Assembly: GCF_015645445.1 (NCBI RefSeq) | Contig: NZ_JADOGI010000003.1 | Span: 1 to 64,000 of the forward strand | Direction of reading: 5' to 3' | Length of the DNA stretch: 64,000 bases | Origin: Nonomuraea cypriaca | Lineage (GTDB): Bacteria > Actinomycetota > Actinomycetes > Streptosporangiales > Streptosporangiaceae | Shown here: piece by piece, positions 1 through 7,882 of the stretch | Position numbering within the stretch: position 1 is the stretch's first letter | How the letters are laid out: every line of letters begins with the position of its first letter | Program-made: the position numbers and the translations under genes | The notes under the pieces: generated by a model | Seen by the model: only the letters and a program-made list of their open reading frames with translations | Told to the model about the DNA's origin: nothing | Database searches by the model: none

Positions 1-1437
1 GGGGCATGCCCCCCGCGTGCTAGTTGGCGGACACCGCCTCTGGAGCAGGGGCGGCCGGGCAGGGGCGGCCGGCTTTTTGGTCGCGGGGATGAGGAAGGAC
101 AGGGCGGCGATCAGTACTGACAGGCCGGCGGCCAGCCAGAATGCCGTGTGGAACGCCTCGATGCCGGAGCCCGCCGCGAGGCCGGAGGCTGTGACGCCGA
201 TCGCCAGCCACAGGCCGACGCCGAGCTGCCTGCTGGAGGTGTAGAGCCCGGACGCCAGACCCATGCGCGGCCCCGCCACGCCATAGGTCGCGGCCACCGC
301 GGTGCTGATCATCATGACGGTGACGCCCAAGCCCTGCAGCACGCCACCGGGCACGATGTGGATCCAGAGCGAGCCGTCCACGGGAATCCCCGTCAGCAGC
401 AGTGAGCCCGCCGTCAGGAGCACGGCGCCGCCGATGAGCACGGGACGCGCGCCGCGCGTTCCGGTCATCTGCGCCACGTTCTTGCTGGCCAGCACGACCA
501 CGAAGGCCTGCGGGAAGAACGCGAGCCCGGTCTGGATGGCCGAGTAACCGAGCACCTCCTGCATGTAGACGCTCATGAAGAACGTCGAGATCGACATCAC
601 GCCGCCGGACAGGAACGCGATCGCGTTGCCCGCCGTCACCGCGCGGTTGGCGAAGATCGACAGCGGCACCAGCGGAGTGGAGACCCGGGCCTGCAGCCAC
701 ACGAACGCGACGAGCAGCACGCCGCCCACCGCCAGCGGCCACACCACGCCCGCCGAGCTCCAGCCCTGGTCCGCGGCGACGGTCAGGGCGTACATGATCG
801 CGCACATGCCGACCGTGACCAGCGTCGCGCCGGGCAGGTCCACGCGCCCGCGCCTGGCCACGCCGTGGTCGGCGTCCAGGCGCTTGAGCGCGCGGGCGAT
901 CAGCAGGATGCCGATCGGCACGTTGACCCACATGACCGAGCGCCACCCGAGGTACTCGGTGAGGATGCCGCCGAACAGCACGCCGCCGGTGAAGCCGGCC
1001 GACGCGACCGCGCCGAAGATGCCCATGGCCTTCGCGCGTTCCTTGGCCTCGGTGAAGCCGGACGCGATCAGCGCCAGCACCGCGGGCGAGACCGCCGCCG
1101 CCGTCAGGCCCTGCAGGGCGCGCGCCACCACCAGCACGATGGGATCCGTGGCGAAGCCGCCCACCAGGGAGGCGGCGGTGAAGAGCACCAGGCCGCCGAC
1201 GAACAGGCGCTTGCGGCCGAACAGGTCGCCCAGCCGCCCGCCGAGCAGCAGGAACCCGCCGTAGAACAGCGCGTACGCGCCCACCACCCACTGGAGGGCG
1301 GCGTCGGTGAAGCCGAGGTCGCGCTGGATCGACGGCAGAGCCACGTTCAGGATCGCGAAGTCCAGCGTGAGCATGAACTGGGCGGTGCAGAGCAGGCCGA
1401 GCGGTGGACGCCGTACCGTCTCTGAGGTTTCCGACAT
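1..1437 (-). CDS. MFS drug exporter (DHA2/EmrB-QacA-like), 3' end frameshifted and open at window edge
   Basis: A proton-driven multidrug efflux permease of the 14-helix DHA2 type, in the cytoplasmic membrane. From the ATG at 1437 the protein begins MSETSETVRRP, then shows the helix-1 signature LDFAILNVALPSIQRDL and the loop motif GGRLGDLFGRKRL, followed by regularly spaced hydrophobic segments. The frame stays open to base 1, about 479 codons, with no stop in the window. The last part is abnormal: a perfect 14-bp duplication (45-72) shifts the frame. With one copy removed the protein would end APAPEAVSAN at a TAG at 20-22, giving about 467 residues, normal for the family. It is divergent from the CGNR regulator at 1639, probably its controller. 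Family assignment is firm; whether the C-terminal shift is real or an assembly error is unknown. Confidence 0.85.
   Translation of the reverse strand, partial: MSETSETVRRPPLGLLCTAQFMLTLDFAILNVALPSIQRDLGFTDAALQWVVGAYALFYGGFLLLGGRLGDLFGRKRLFVGGLVLFTAASLVGGFATDPIVLVVARALQGLTAAAVSPAVLALIASGFTEAKERAKAMGIFGAVASAGFTGGVLFGGILTEYLGWRSVMWVNVPIGILLIARALKRLDADHGVARRGRVDLPGATLVTVGMCAIMYALTVAADQGWSSAGVVWPLAVGGVLLVAFVWLQARVSTPLVPLSIFANRAVTAGNAIAFLSGGVMSISTFFMSVYMQEVLGYSAIQTGLAFFPQAFVVVLASKNVAQMTGTRGARPVLIGGAVLLTAGSLLLTGIPVDGSLWIHIVPGGVLQGLGVTVMMISTAVAATYGVAGPRMGLASGLYTSSRQLGVGLWLAIGVTASGLAAGSGIEAFHTAFWLAAGLSVLIAALSFLIPATKKPAAPARPPLLQRRCPPTSTRGACP
45..72. repeat. Perfect 14-bp tandem duplication
   Basis: GCAGGGGCGGCCGG occurs twice head to tail (45-58 and 59-72) inside the last codons of the MFS gene. 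Fourteen is not a multiple of three, so the second copy changes the reading frame. Collapsing it brings the TAG at 20-22 into frame. Confidence 0.9.
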
Positions 1438-1602
1438 TGTCCTTTTCCTTCCTGGATGAGACCACGCTTGGCGGCGGCCGGGACGAGCCCGCCACGGCCG
1501 CGGGACCTACTGGGGGACGTGTGTGACGCGCCGGTGCGGCAGCCGCGCCTCCTCTCGCCGCCGCTTCGACGGATGCGGTACCTGATGCCGCGGCACCGGC
1601 TC

Positions 1603-1627
1603 TACCGGCGAAACAGTTTTGCCGGTA
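1603..1627. promoter_or_regulatory. 25-bp near-perfect palindrome, candidate operator
   Basis: Arms TACCGGCGAAAC (1603-1614) and GTTTTGCCGGTA (1616-1627) are inverted copies with one mismatch around a central A. The site lies 12 bp before the start of the CGNR regulator and about 165 bp before the divergent MFS start. It is placed for autoregulation and exporter control by a dimeric regulator; binding is inferred. Confidence 0.6.
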
Positions 1628-1638
1628 ATATCGGCGGC

Positions 1639-2196
1639 ATGAAGGGACAACCTGGAGACAGGGCGATCGCGCCCGGCCGACTCGCGCTCGTGCAGTCCTT
1701 CGTGAACAGCATCAACGTCGAGTTCGGGCCCGATTACCTCGCCACCGTCGAGGGGTTCGCCACCTGGCTGGACCGGCACGGCTTCCCCGGCCTGGAGCCG
1801 GGAGAGCTCGACCGGCGCGACGCGGTGACCTTCAGGGAGGCGCTGCGCGCCCTGCTGCGCGAGCACAACGGCGGCGACCCCGACCTGCCGGCCCGCGGCG
1901 CCGTCGAGCACATCGCGCGCGGCTGCCCGCTCGTCGTGGACTTCGACGAGAGCGGCGCCCTGCGCCTCGGCCCGACGCTGAGTGACGTGCGGGGCGTGTT
2001 CGCGACGATCCTGGCCGCGGTGTCCGAGGCCGCGATCGAGGGGTCCTGGCAGCGGCTCAAGGCCTGCCACGCGCACCAGTGCGAGTGGGCCTTCTACGAC
2101 CGCTCGCGCAACCGCACCGGCCGCTGGTGCTCGATGGAGGTCTGCGGGACCCGCTCGAAGATGCGCGTCTACCGGGAGTCGAAGAAGCACGCCTGA
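1639..2196 (+). CDS. CGNR zinc-finger / ABATE-domain transcriptional regulator
   Basis: A probable DNA-binding regulator of 185 residues in the ABATE plus CGNR zinc-finger family (DUF1470-like), common in actinomycetes beside transporters and stress genes. The N-terminal part (LALVQSFVNSINVEFG onward) matches the ABATE stress domain. The C-terminal 45 residues hold the zinc knuckle, with CHAHQC, then WCSMEVCGTRSKMRVY. The usual CGNR tetrad reads CGTR here, a conservative variant. The ATG at 1639 is chosen because the domain begins just after it and the upstream in-frame stretch to 1456 is non-conserved and covers the palindrome. It is divergent from the MFS gene, so it most likely controls that exporter; no ligand can be inferred. 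Confidence 0.8.
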   Translation: MKGQPGDRAIAPGRLALVQSFVNSINVEFGPDYLATVEGFATWLDRHGFPGLEPGELDRRDAVTFREALRALLREHNGGDPDLPARGAVEHIARGCPLVVDFDESGALRLGPTLSDVRGVFATILAAVSEAAIEGSWQRLKACHAHQCEWAFYDRSRNRTGRWCSMEVCGTRSKMRVYRESKKHA

Positions 2197-2198
2197 GG

Positions 2199-3338
2199 TC
2201 ACGGGGCGTTCTCCCTGCCGAGCAGGCGCCGGGCCACCACCAGTTTGGTCGCGGCGGCGGTGCCGTCCGCGAGCTGGAGCCCGATGACGTCCCGCAGGCG
2301 CTGCGCCACCGGCCCGTCCTCCGACCAGCCGAGGTGTCCGAGGGTCAGCAGCGCCTGGTGCGCGGCCTCGACCGCCGCCTTCGGCGCCCACCACTTGGCC
2401 ATGTTGGCCGCCTCCCTCGGGTCCAGGCCCACGTCGGCCCGCCACAGCGCCTCGAAGGCCACCAGCCGCGCCGCGTGGAGCAGCGTCGCGTGCTCGACCA
2501 GCGGGAACGACACCGCCTGGAAGCGCCCGAGCACCTGGCCGAACGCCTCCCTCGTGGCCGCGTGCGCGATGGCCTCGTCGAGAGCGGCCCTGCCGACGGC
2601 GATGGCCATCAGCGCGATCAGCGCCCTGGACACCCCGAACCCGCGCATGACCTGGCCGAAGCCGCGGCCCACGCCGCCGACCACGTGCTCGGGGCCCACC
2701 CGCAGGCCGTCGAGGACCAGCCGCCCGCGACCGCCGGACCGGCAGCCGAGGTCCTGGAGGAGTTCGCGCTCGACGCCGTCGAGGCCGACGTAGAAGGCCG
2801 TGATCCCGTACGGTCCCGGCTCGCCGGTGCGGGCGAAGAGCAGGGCGTGGGTGGCGTACGCGGCGGACATGATCGACGTCTTCTCGCCGGTCAGGAGCCA
2901 CCCGTCGCCGTCGGGCTCCGCCCGCGTCTCGATCGCGGCGGCATCGGTGCCGTGCCCGGGTTCTGTGAGGCCCAGCGCGAGCACCGACTCGCCGCGGACG
3001 ATCGGCGGCAGCCACTCGGCGAGCTGCTCAGGGCTGCCGTTCGCGGCCAGTACCCCGCCGACGAGGGCGGCGTTGAGCACCGGGAAGCACACGGACAGGT
3101 CGGCCGCGGCCAGCTCCTCCAGGACGATGCCGGCGCTCACCGCGTCCAGGTCCTGCCCGCCGTACGCCTCGGGCAGGCGCAGCGCGAACAGGCCCTCGGC
3201 GCCCAGGTCCGGGAGCAGCCCGGGGCGGTAGGAGCCGTGTACGTCGCTCTCGCGCCGGTAGGGCGCGACCCGCTCGGCCGCGAACTGCCTGGCCTGCTTG
3301 GCGAGAGCATTCTGCTCAGGGGTGAAATCGAAGTCCAC
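2199..3338 (-). CDS. Acyl-CoA dehydrogenase
   Basis: A flavin-dependent acyl-CoA (or acyl-carrier) dehydrogenase of 379 residues, close to the family norm of about 380. It begins at GTG (3338) with GAGGAA upstream. The N-terminal helical domain starts DFDFTPEQNALAKQARQFA. The central FAD/substrate part includes LTEPGHGTDA, equivalent to the usual TEP.aGSD signature. The C-terminal region HLGWSEDGPVAQRLRD aligns with the GY.EYPVERLYRD catalytic-base region, with Glu in the expected place. It is the last gene of the minus-strand LysW operon, one base after the acyl-CoA ligase stop, so the pair probably activate and desaturate one acyl substrate. The substrate is unknown. Confidence 0.85.
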   Translation of the reverse strand: MDFDFTPEQNALAKQARQFAAERVAPYRRESDVHGSYRPGLLPDLGAEGLFALRLPEAYGGQDLDAVSAGIVLEELAAADLSVCFPVLNAALVGGVLAANGSPEQLAEWLPPIVRGESVLALGLTEPGHGTDAAAIETRAEPDGDGWLLTGEKTSIMSAAYATHALLFARTGEPGPYGITAFYVGLDGVERELLQDLGCRSGGRGRLVLDGLRVGPEHVVGGVGRGFGQVMRGFGVSRALIALMAIAVGRAALDEAIAHAATREAFGQVLGRFQAVSFPLVEHATLLHAARLVAFEALWRADVGLDPREAANMAKWWAPKAAVEAAHQALLTLGHLGWSEDGPVAQRLRDVIGLQLADGTAAATKLVVARRLLGRENAP

Positions 3339-3339
3339 G

Positions 3340-4950
3340 TCAGTTCCTCAGCGCGTCACGGAGGGCGAATTTCTGGATCTTTCCCGATGGGGTGCGGGGC
3401 AGGGACGGCACGATCTCCAGCCGCTCCGGCCAGTACTGCTTGGCCATGCCGAGCCCGGTCAGATGGACCCGTACGTCGTCGAGCGTCGGCGGTGCGCCGG
3501 TCGCCACGACGACGGCGCAGGCGCGCTCGCCCAGCCGCTCGTCCGGATAGCCGACGACCGCCACGTCCCTGATGGCGGGGTGCCGCAGCAGGGCGCCCTC
3601 GACCTCGACGACGGGGATGTTCTCCGCGCCGCGCATGACGATGTCCTTGAGCCGGCCGGTGATGCGGATGCCGCCGTGGCCGTCGTCCCGGGCGAGGTCG
3701 CCGGTGTCGAACCAGCCGTCGGCGGTCACCGACGCCGCGTACACCTCCGGGCGGCGGAAGTAGCCGAGGCACTGGGACGCGCCGCGTACCTGCAGCAGAC
3801 CCTGCTCCCCCGGCGGCACGGGGTCGCCCCCGCGGTCCACGATCCGGATCTCCATGCCGGGCACGACGATGCCGTCGCTCTCGGCGGCACGCAGCGGCGG
3901 GTGCTCGGGGCGGGTGATGGTGACGCAGCCGTTCTCCGACATGCCCCACAGTGCGTAGACCCGGCAGCCGAGTACCTCGCCGGCGTCCTCCACCAGGCTC
4001 GGCGCGATCGGCGCGCTGCCGGTGGCGAACGTCCTCAGCGCGCTCAGGTCCCTGGGATCCTCGCGCTGGGCCTCGATGAGGTCGGACAGAAACGTGGGCG
4101 CGCCCATGAAGAACGTGACCGCCCGCTCCCGCAGGATGTCCAGCATCCGCACCGGGTCCCAGGCGTCGACCTGAACGGCGGTCGCGCCCAGCAGCAGCGG
4201 CATGACGAAGTTCCACGTGTAGCCGGCCTGGTGCGTGGTGGGCGACCCCATCGCGGTCACCTCGCCGGAGGTCAGGCCGAGCACGTCCGCCTGCGCCCGG
4301 TTCATGGCGTGGAGGGTGTTGTGGGAGTGCACGACGCCCTTGGGTTCACCGGTCGTGCCTGATGTGAAGATGACCTGGGCGGGGTCGTCGGGGCCGGCCT
4401 CCAGGGCGCCGAGGTCGGCGGCCGGCGGCTGGTGCTCCAGCAGGTCGCGGTGGAAGTCGAGGGCTCCGGGTCCGCCGCCGACCAGCACCCGGTGGCGCAG
4501 CGTCGGGACCGCGGCGGCGACCTCCGCGCTCATCTCCGCGTAGGAGAAGCCGCGGAACTCGGCCGCCGCGATGTAGACGGGACTGCCGGTCAGCCGGGTC
4601 ATGAACTCGACCTCGCGCCTGCGCATGATCGGCACGATCGGCCCGGCCACCGCACCGATCCTGGCGCAGGCCAGGATCGAGACGACGAGCTGCCACGAGT
4701 TCGGCAGCTGCAGGCTCACCACGTCGCCCGGCCGCACGCCGAGCCGCAGCAGGTTGCCCGCCAGCCGGTCGGTCAGCACGGCCAGCTCGGCGTAGGTCAC
4801 GGTCACGGCGTCGCCACCCTGGTAGCAGACCAGGGCGGGCTTGGCCGGATGGGCGGCGACGGCGCGGCGCAAATCATCGAGGATCGTCTCCTCGCGCCAC
4901 CACCCGGCCGTACGGAAGAGCTCTCCGGTCGCGATGCTCGTCGCGGTCAC
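3340..4950 (-). CDS. Acyl-CoA ligase (AMP-forming, ANL superfamily)
   Basis: A stand-alone adenylate-forming ligase of 536 residues that converts a carboxylic acid to its acyl-AMP and then to an acyl-thioester (CoA or carrier protein). Visible core motifs, in order: P-loop FTSGTTGEPKG; A5-like YALWGMSENG; WFDTGDLARD; hinge GRLKDIVMRGAENI; and C-terminal lysine motif PRTPSGKIQK. The GTG at 4950 overlaps the TGA of the preceding transketolase gene (GTGA), giving translational coupling; a second GTG one codon upstream is equally possible. There is no carrier domain, which separates it from NRPS adenylation domains. It resembles medium-chain/cyclohexanecarboxylate-type ligases by length and motif spacing. 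It is paired with the downstream acyl-CoA dehydrogenase; the substrate cannot be read from the sequence. Confidence 0.88.
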   Translation of the reverse strand: MTATSIATGELFRTAGWWREETILDDLRRAVAAHPAKPALVCYQGGDAVTVTYAELAVLTDRLAGNLLRLGVRPGDVVSLQLPNSWQLVVSILACARIGAVAGPIVPIMRRREVEFMTRLTGSPVYIAAAEFRGFSYAEMSAEVAAAVPTLRHRVLVGGGPGALDFHRDLLEHQPPAADLGALEAGPDDPAQVIFTSGTTGEPKGVVHSHNTLHAMNRAQADVLGLTSGEVTAMGSPTTHQAGYTWNFVMPLLLGATAVQVDAWDPVRMLDILRERAVTFFMGAPTFLSDLIEAQREDPRDLSALRTFATGSAPIAPSLVEDAGEVLGCRVYALWGMSENGCVTITRPEHPPLRAAESDGIVVPGMEIRIVDRGGDPVPPGEQGLLQVRGASQCLGYFRRPEVYAASVTADGWFDTGDLARDDGHGGIRITGRLKDIVMRGAENIPVVEVEGALLRHPAIRDVAVVGYPDERLGERACAVVVATGAPPTLDDVRVHLTGLGMAKQYWPERLEIVPSLPRTPSGKIQKFALRDALRN

Positions 4951-5897
4951 CACACGTCCTTTCGTCCGAGGGCCGACCTGGCCCGCTCGACAACCGCCGC
5001 GGCCGTGACGCCGGCCCGGCGGAGAAGGTGGCGCTGGTCGCCCGCGACCGAGACGAAGGCGTCCGGCAGCGCCACCCGGTGCACCCGGATCGGCATGAGC
5101 TCGGTCAGGGACTCGGCGACCGCGGCGCCGAACCCGCCGTGAGCCCAGTGCTCCTCCACGGTGATCACCAGGCCGGTCGCGCTCGCCCACGCCGCCAGGG
5201 TGGCCACGTCCAGCGGCTTGACCGTGTGCACGTGGAGCACGCTCGCCCGGATGCCGTCCCGCCCCAGCAGGTCCGCGGCCTCCAGCGCGGCCAGCACCGG
5301 GTATGGTCCGCAGGCGGCGATCGTGACGTCCAGGCCGCGGCGCAGCACCTGTGCCCGGCCGAGCCGTACGGATGGGCCAGGCGGCAGGTCCGGGGTGGGC
5401 CCACGGCCGAGCCTGAAGTACACCGGCCCGCTCGTCACGACCGCCTGGCGGAACAGGGCGGCGGTGGTGGCGGCGTCGCCCGGCGCCACCACGGTCATGT
5501 TCGGCAGCGTCCGCATGACGGCCAGGTCCTCCAGCGCGTGGTGCGTGGGGCCCAGATGGCCGGCCGACACACCGGAGTGGGTGGCCGCGATGAGGACGGG
5601 CAGGCCGTTCATCGCGATATCGATCTTGACGGCCTCGACGGCTCGCGAGGCGGCGAACGCGGCCATGGTGTTGACCAGCGGCCGGCGCCCCTCCTTGGCC
5701 AGCCCGGCGGCGGCGCCCATCATCGTGTGCTCGGCGATGCCGAGGTTGACGTACCGGTCGCGGGCGGGGCCGAAGTCGACGCCGGCGAACAGACCGGTGT
5801 CGGAGTCCAGGCAGACCAGCCGCTCGTCGCCGGGCAGCAGCGCGGCCACCAGGTCGCGATAGACCTCCCGCGAGGAGAGGACCGCCGTCCCGGTCAT
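4947..5897 (-). CDS. Transketolase, C-terminal subunit (pyrimidine-binding and C-domain)
   Basis: The second half of a two-gene transketolase, 316 residues. It carries the pyrimidine-binding domain with the catalytic glutamate region RYVNLGIAEHTMMGAA and the C-terminal domain (LVITVEEHWAHGGFG). With the upstream TPP-binding subunit it should move a two-carbon ketol unit onto an aldehyde. Split transketolases of this size occur in amino-group-carrier clusters, such as vazabitide-type ones, where they extend a LysW-bound semialdehyde. That role fits the neighbouring lysW, lysX and argC-like genes. The start ATG at 5897 overlaps the preceding stop by four bases (ATGA), and its own TGA is shared with the ligase start. 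DXS is unlikely because of the split form and context. Confidence 0.9.
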   Translation of the reverse strand: MTGTAVLSSREVYRDLVAALLPGDERLVCLDSDTGLFAGVDFGPARDRYVNLGIAEHTMMGAAAGLAKEGRRPLVNTMAAFAASRAVEAVKIDIAMNGLPVLIAATHSGVSAGHLGPTHHALEDLAVMRTLPNMTVVAPGDAATTAALFRQAVVTSGPVYFRLGRGPTPDLPPGPSVRLGRAQVLRRGLDVTIAACGPYPVLAALEAADLLGRDGIRASVLHVHTVKPLDVATLAAWASATGLVITVEEHWAHGGFGAAVAESLTELMPIRVHRVALPDAFVSVAGDQRHLLRRAGVTAAAVVERARSALGRKDVW

Positions 5898-6790
5898 GCG
5901 CGTTCCCTTTCCGAGCCCAGGGCCCTTTCCGAGCCGAGGGCCCTATCCGAGCCCAGGGGGCTTTCCGAGCGGAGGGCGGCGAGCGCCCGCTGGTGCTGCC
6001 GCTCGCTCAGGCGGGCGTAGTGGCTGCGGACCTGGCCCTCCACGAACGGCAGGCCCTTGCCCTTCACGGTGTGCGCGATGATCAGGGTGGGCCGCCCAGG
6101 CACCGGCGGCGTGCCGAGCGCCACGGCCAGTTCCTCCATGTCGTGGCCGTCGGCCTCGCGCACCTGCCAGCCGAAGGCCCGCCACCGCTCGGCCAGCGGT
6201 TCCGTACCGCCGACCGACTCGGTGTCGCCGGTGATCTGCAGGCGGTTGCGGTCCACGACGGCGACCAGGCCGTCCAGCCGGTGGTTGGCGGCCACCGCGG
6301 CCGCCTCCCACACCGAGCCCTCCTGCAGCTCGCCGTCGCCCATGACGACGAAGCAGCGGCGGTCGGCGCCGTCGAGCCGGAACGCCAGCGCGAAGCCGAT
6401 TCCCAGCGCCAGGCCGTGCCCGAGCGAGCCGGTCGGCATCTCCACGCCGGGGATCTCCGGGTGGGGATGCGCCATGAAGTGGCTGTCCGGCAGCGCGTAC
6501 TCGGCCAGCCGCTCCTCGGGGAAGAAGCCGGCCTCGCAGAGCGTCGCGTACAGGGCGAGGCCGCCGTGACCCTTGCTGAGCAGCAGCACGTCGCGGTCGG
6601 GCGCCCCGGGGAAGCGGGGATCGACGCGCATGACGCGGAAGTACAGCGTGGCCAGGATCTCGACGAGCGACAGCGAGCCGCCCGCGTGGCCGCCCTCCGG
6701 CCCTGCGCACATCCCGACGATGTGCTCCCTGACGCGGGCGGTCGTCTCGGCGGACGCAAGCGCGTGCGGCGTGGTGGAGACGATGGTCAT
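5894..6790 (-). CDS. Transketolase, N-terminal subunit (TPP-binding)
   Basis: The diphosphate-binding half of a split transketolase, 298 residues. SKGHGGLALYATL and the TPP/Mg motif GDGELQEGSVWEA...N are intact, and HTVKGKGLPFVE follows as expected. It acts with the partner encoded immediately downstream; together they equal one standard transketolase of about 610 residues. The C-terminus is unusual: four 18-bp repeats (5905-5976) encode a six-residue unit seen as LGSDRA / LGSERA / LGSERE, a low-complexity charged tail absent from the core fold. The gene lies 15 bp after the ArgC-like gene in the LysW operon. I infer that it extends a carrier-bound C5/C6 semialdehyde to a C7-type keto-diol; this is pathway inference. 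Confidence 0.9.
   Translation of the reverse strand: MTIVSTTPHALASAETTARVREHIVGMCAGPEGGHAGGSLSLVEILATLYFRVMRVDPRFPGAPDRDVLLLSKGHGGLALYATLCEAGFFPEERLAEYALPDSHFMAHPHPEIPGVEMPTGSLGHGLALGIGFALAFRLDGADRRCFVVMGDGELQEGSVWEAAAVAANHRLDGLVAVVDRNRLQITGDTESVGGTEPLAERWRAFGWQVREADGHDMEELAVALGTPPVPGRPTLIIAHTVKGKGLPFVEGQVRSHYARLSERQHQRALAALRSESPLGSDRALGSERALGSERERA
5905..5976. repeat. Four 18-bp tandem repeats at the 3' end of the transketolase N gene
   Basis: Four units, 5905-5922, 5923-5940, 5941-5958 and 5959-5976, follow the pattern CCCTTTCCGAGCCCAGGG with one to four changes each. The unit length is divisible by three, so the array only lengthens the charged C-terminal tail. Confidence 0.9.
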
Positions 6791-6805
6791 GAGCTACTCC
6801 TTGGA

Positions 6806-7882
6806 TCAGTTCGGGTGCAGGCCGCTGAATTCGAGCCCGAGTGCCTCCGGCATGCCGTACCGGACGTTCATGCACTGGACGGCGTTTCCCGCTCCGCCCT
6901 TCACCAGGTTGTCCAGGGCCGAGATCACCGTGACGTGGCTCGCGCCCTGCTCCAGGGCGAAGCCCACGTCGCAGAAGTTGGAGCCGGACAGGATCTTGGA
7001 GTCGGGGAACCGGTGCAGGCCGCGCCGGTGGGCGACGACCCGGATGAAGGGCTCGTCCCCGTAGCGGGCGCGGTAGGCGCCCCGGATGGCCTTCTCGTCC
7101 ACGCCGGGCGTCAGCGACGCCTTGCACAGGAGCTGCACGCCCCGCACCGCCTCGACGCCGGTCGCGGTCATGCTGACGGGCAGGCCGGTGGCCTGCGTGA
7201 TCTCGGCCTCGTGACGGTGCCGGGTGGGGGCGAAGACCCTGAGGGCACCGCTCCGCTCGGCGTGCAGGTTCTCGGGTCCGGCCTTCGCCCCCGCACCGCT
7301 GGAGCCGGTCTTGGCGTCCACGGTCAGCGAGCCCTGGATCAGCCCGGCCTCGGCGAGGGGCACGAGGGCCAGGATCCCGGCCGTCGCCATGCAGCCGGGG
7401 ACGCTGATCCGACTCGCCGTACGCAGCCGCTCCCTGTGCAGCTCGGCCAGCCCCTGCACGAACGTGCCGATCAGCTCGGGAGCCTCGTGCGGCACGCCGT
7501 AGTAGTCCTCGTACACGAGGGGGTCGTGCAGCCGGAAGTCGCCGGACAGGTCGATGATCGTGTCCGCCAGTCCGATGAACTGCGGCATCTTGCGCATCGT
7601 CTCGCGGTGCGGCGTCGCCAGGAACAGCACGTCGCAGTGGTCGAGCTCGTCCTCCGTGCAGAAGGCCAGCCGGGTGAAGCCGCGCAGGTTCGGATGGACG
7701 CCGTCGATCGGGCGTCCGCGCAGGCTGCGCGACGTGGCCGCGGCGAACTCGACTCCCGGGTGGGAGATGAGCAGCCGCAGCAGCTCGCCGCCGATGTAGC
7801 CGGCCGCTCCGACGACCGCCACGCGCAACCTGCGATCATGAACAGCGTTGAGTCCGCCTGCGGAGTGAGAGTTGGCGTTCAT
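6806..7882 (-). CDS. lysY: LysW-linked phosphate reductase (ArgC/LysY family)
   Basis: A 358-residue NADPH-dependent semialdehyde dehydrogenase of the ArgC family. It should reduce a LysW-bound acyl phosphate (glutamyl or aminoadipyl) to the semialdehyde. The Rossmann motif VAVVGAAGYIGGELLRLL lies near the N-terminus and the catalytic cysteine is Cys164 in SVPGCMATAG. AFAPTRHRHEAEI-type histidines (FAPTRHRHEAE) and a glycine-rich C-terminus (NLVKGGAGNAVQCMN) complete the family pattern. The ATG at 7882 overlaps the lysX stop (ATGA). Location between lysX and the split transketolase points to LysY-type secondary metabolism rather than arginine synthesis. The matching kinase is in the divergent operon, fused to a peptidase (11698-13569). 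Confidence 0.9.
   Translation of the reverse strand: MNANSHSAGGLNAVHDRRLRVAVVGAAGYIGGELLRLLISHPGVEFAAATSRSLRGRPIDGVHPNLRGFTRLAFCTEDELDHCDVLFLATPHRETMRKMPQFIGLADTIIDLSGDFRLHDPLVYEDYYGVPHEAPELIGTFVQGLAELHRERLRTASRISVPGCMATAGILALVPLAEAGLIQGSLTVDAKTGSSGAGAKAGPENLHAERSGALRVFAPTRHRHEAEITQATGLPVSMTATGVEAVRGVQLLCKASLTPGVDEKAIRGAYRARYGDEPFIRVVAHRRGLHRFPDSKILSGSNFCDVGFALEQGASHVTVISALDNLVKGGAGNAVQCMNVRYGMPEALGLEFSGLHPN

Noticed and set aside
4947..6790. Reading the two transketolase-like genes as a split DXS (isoprenoid) enzyme
   Set aside because: No isoprenoid genes nearby, and LysW context plus transketolase-type motifs favour a two-subunit transketolase.
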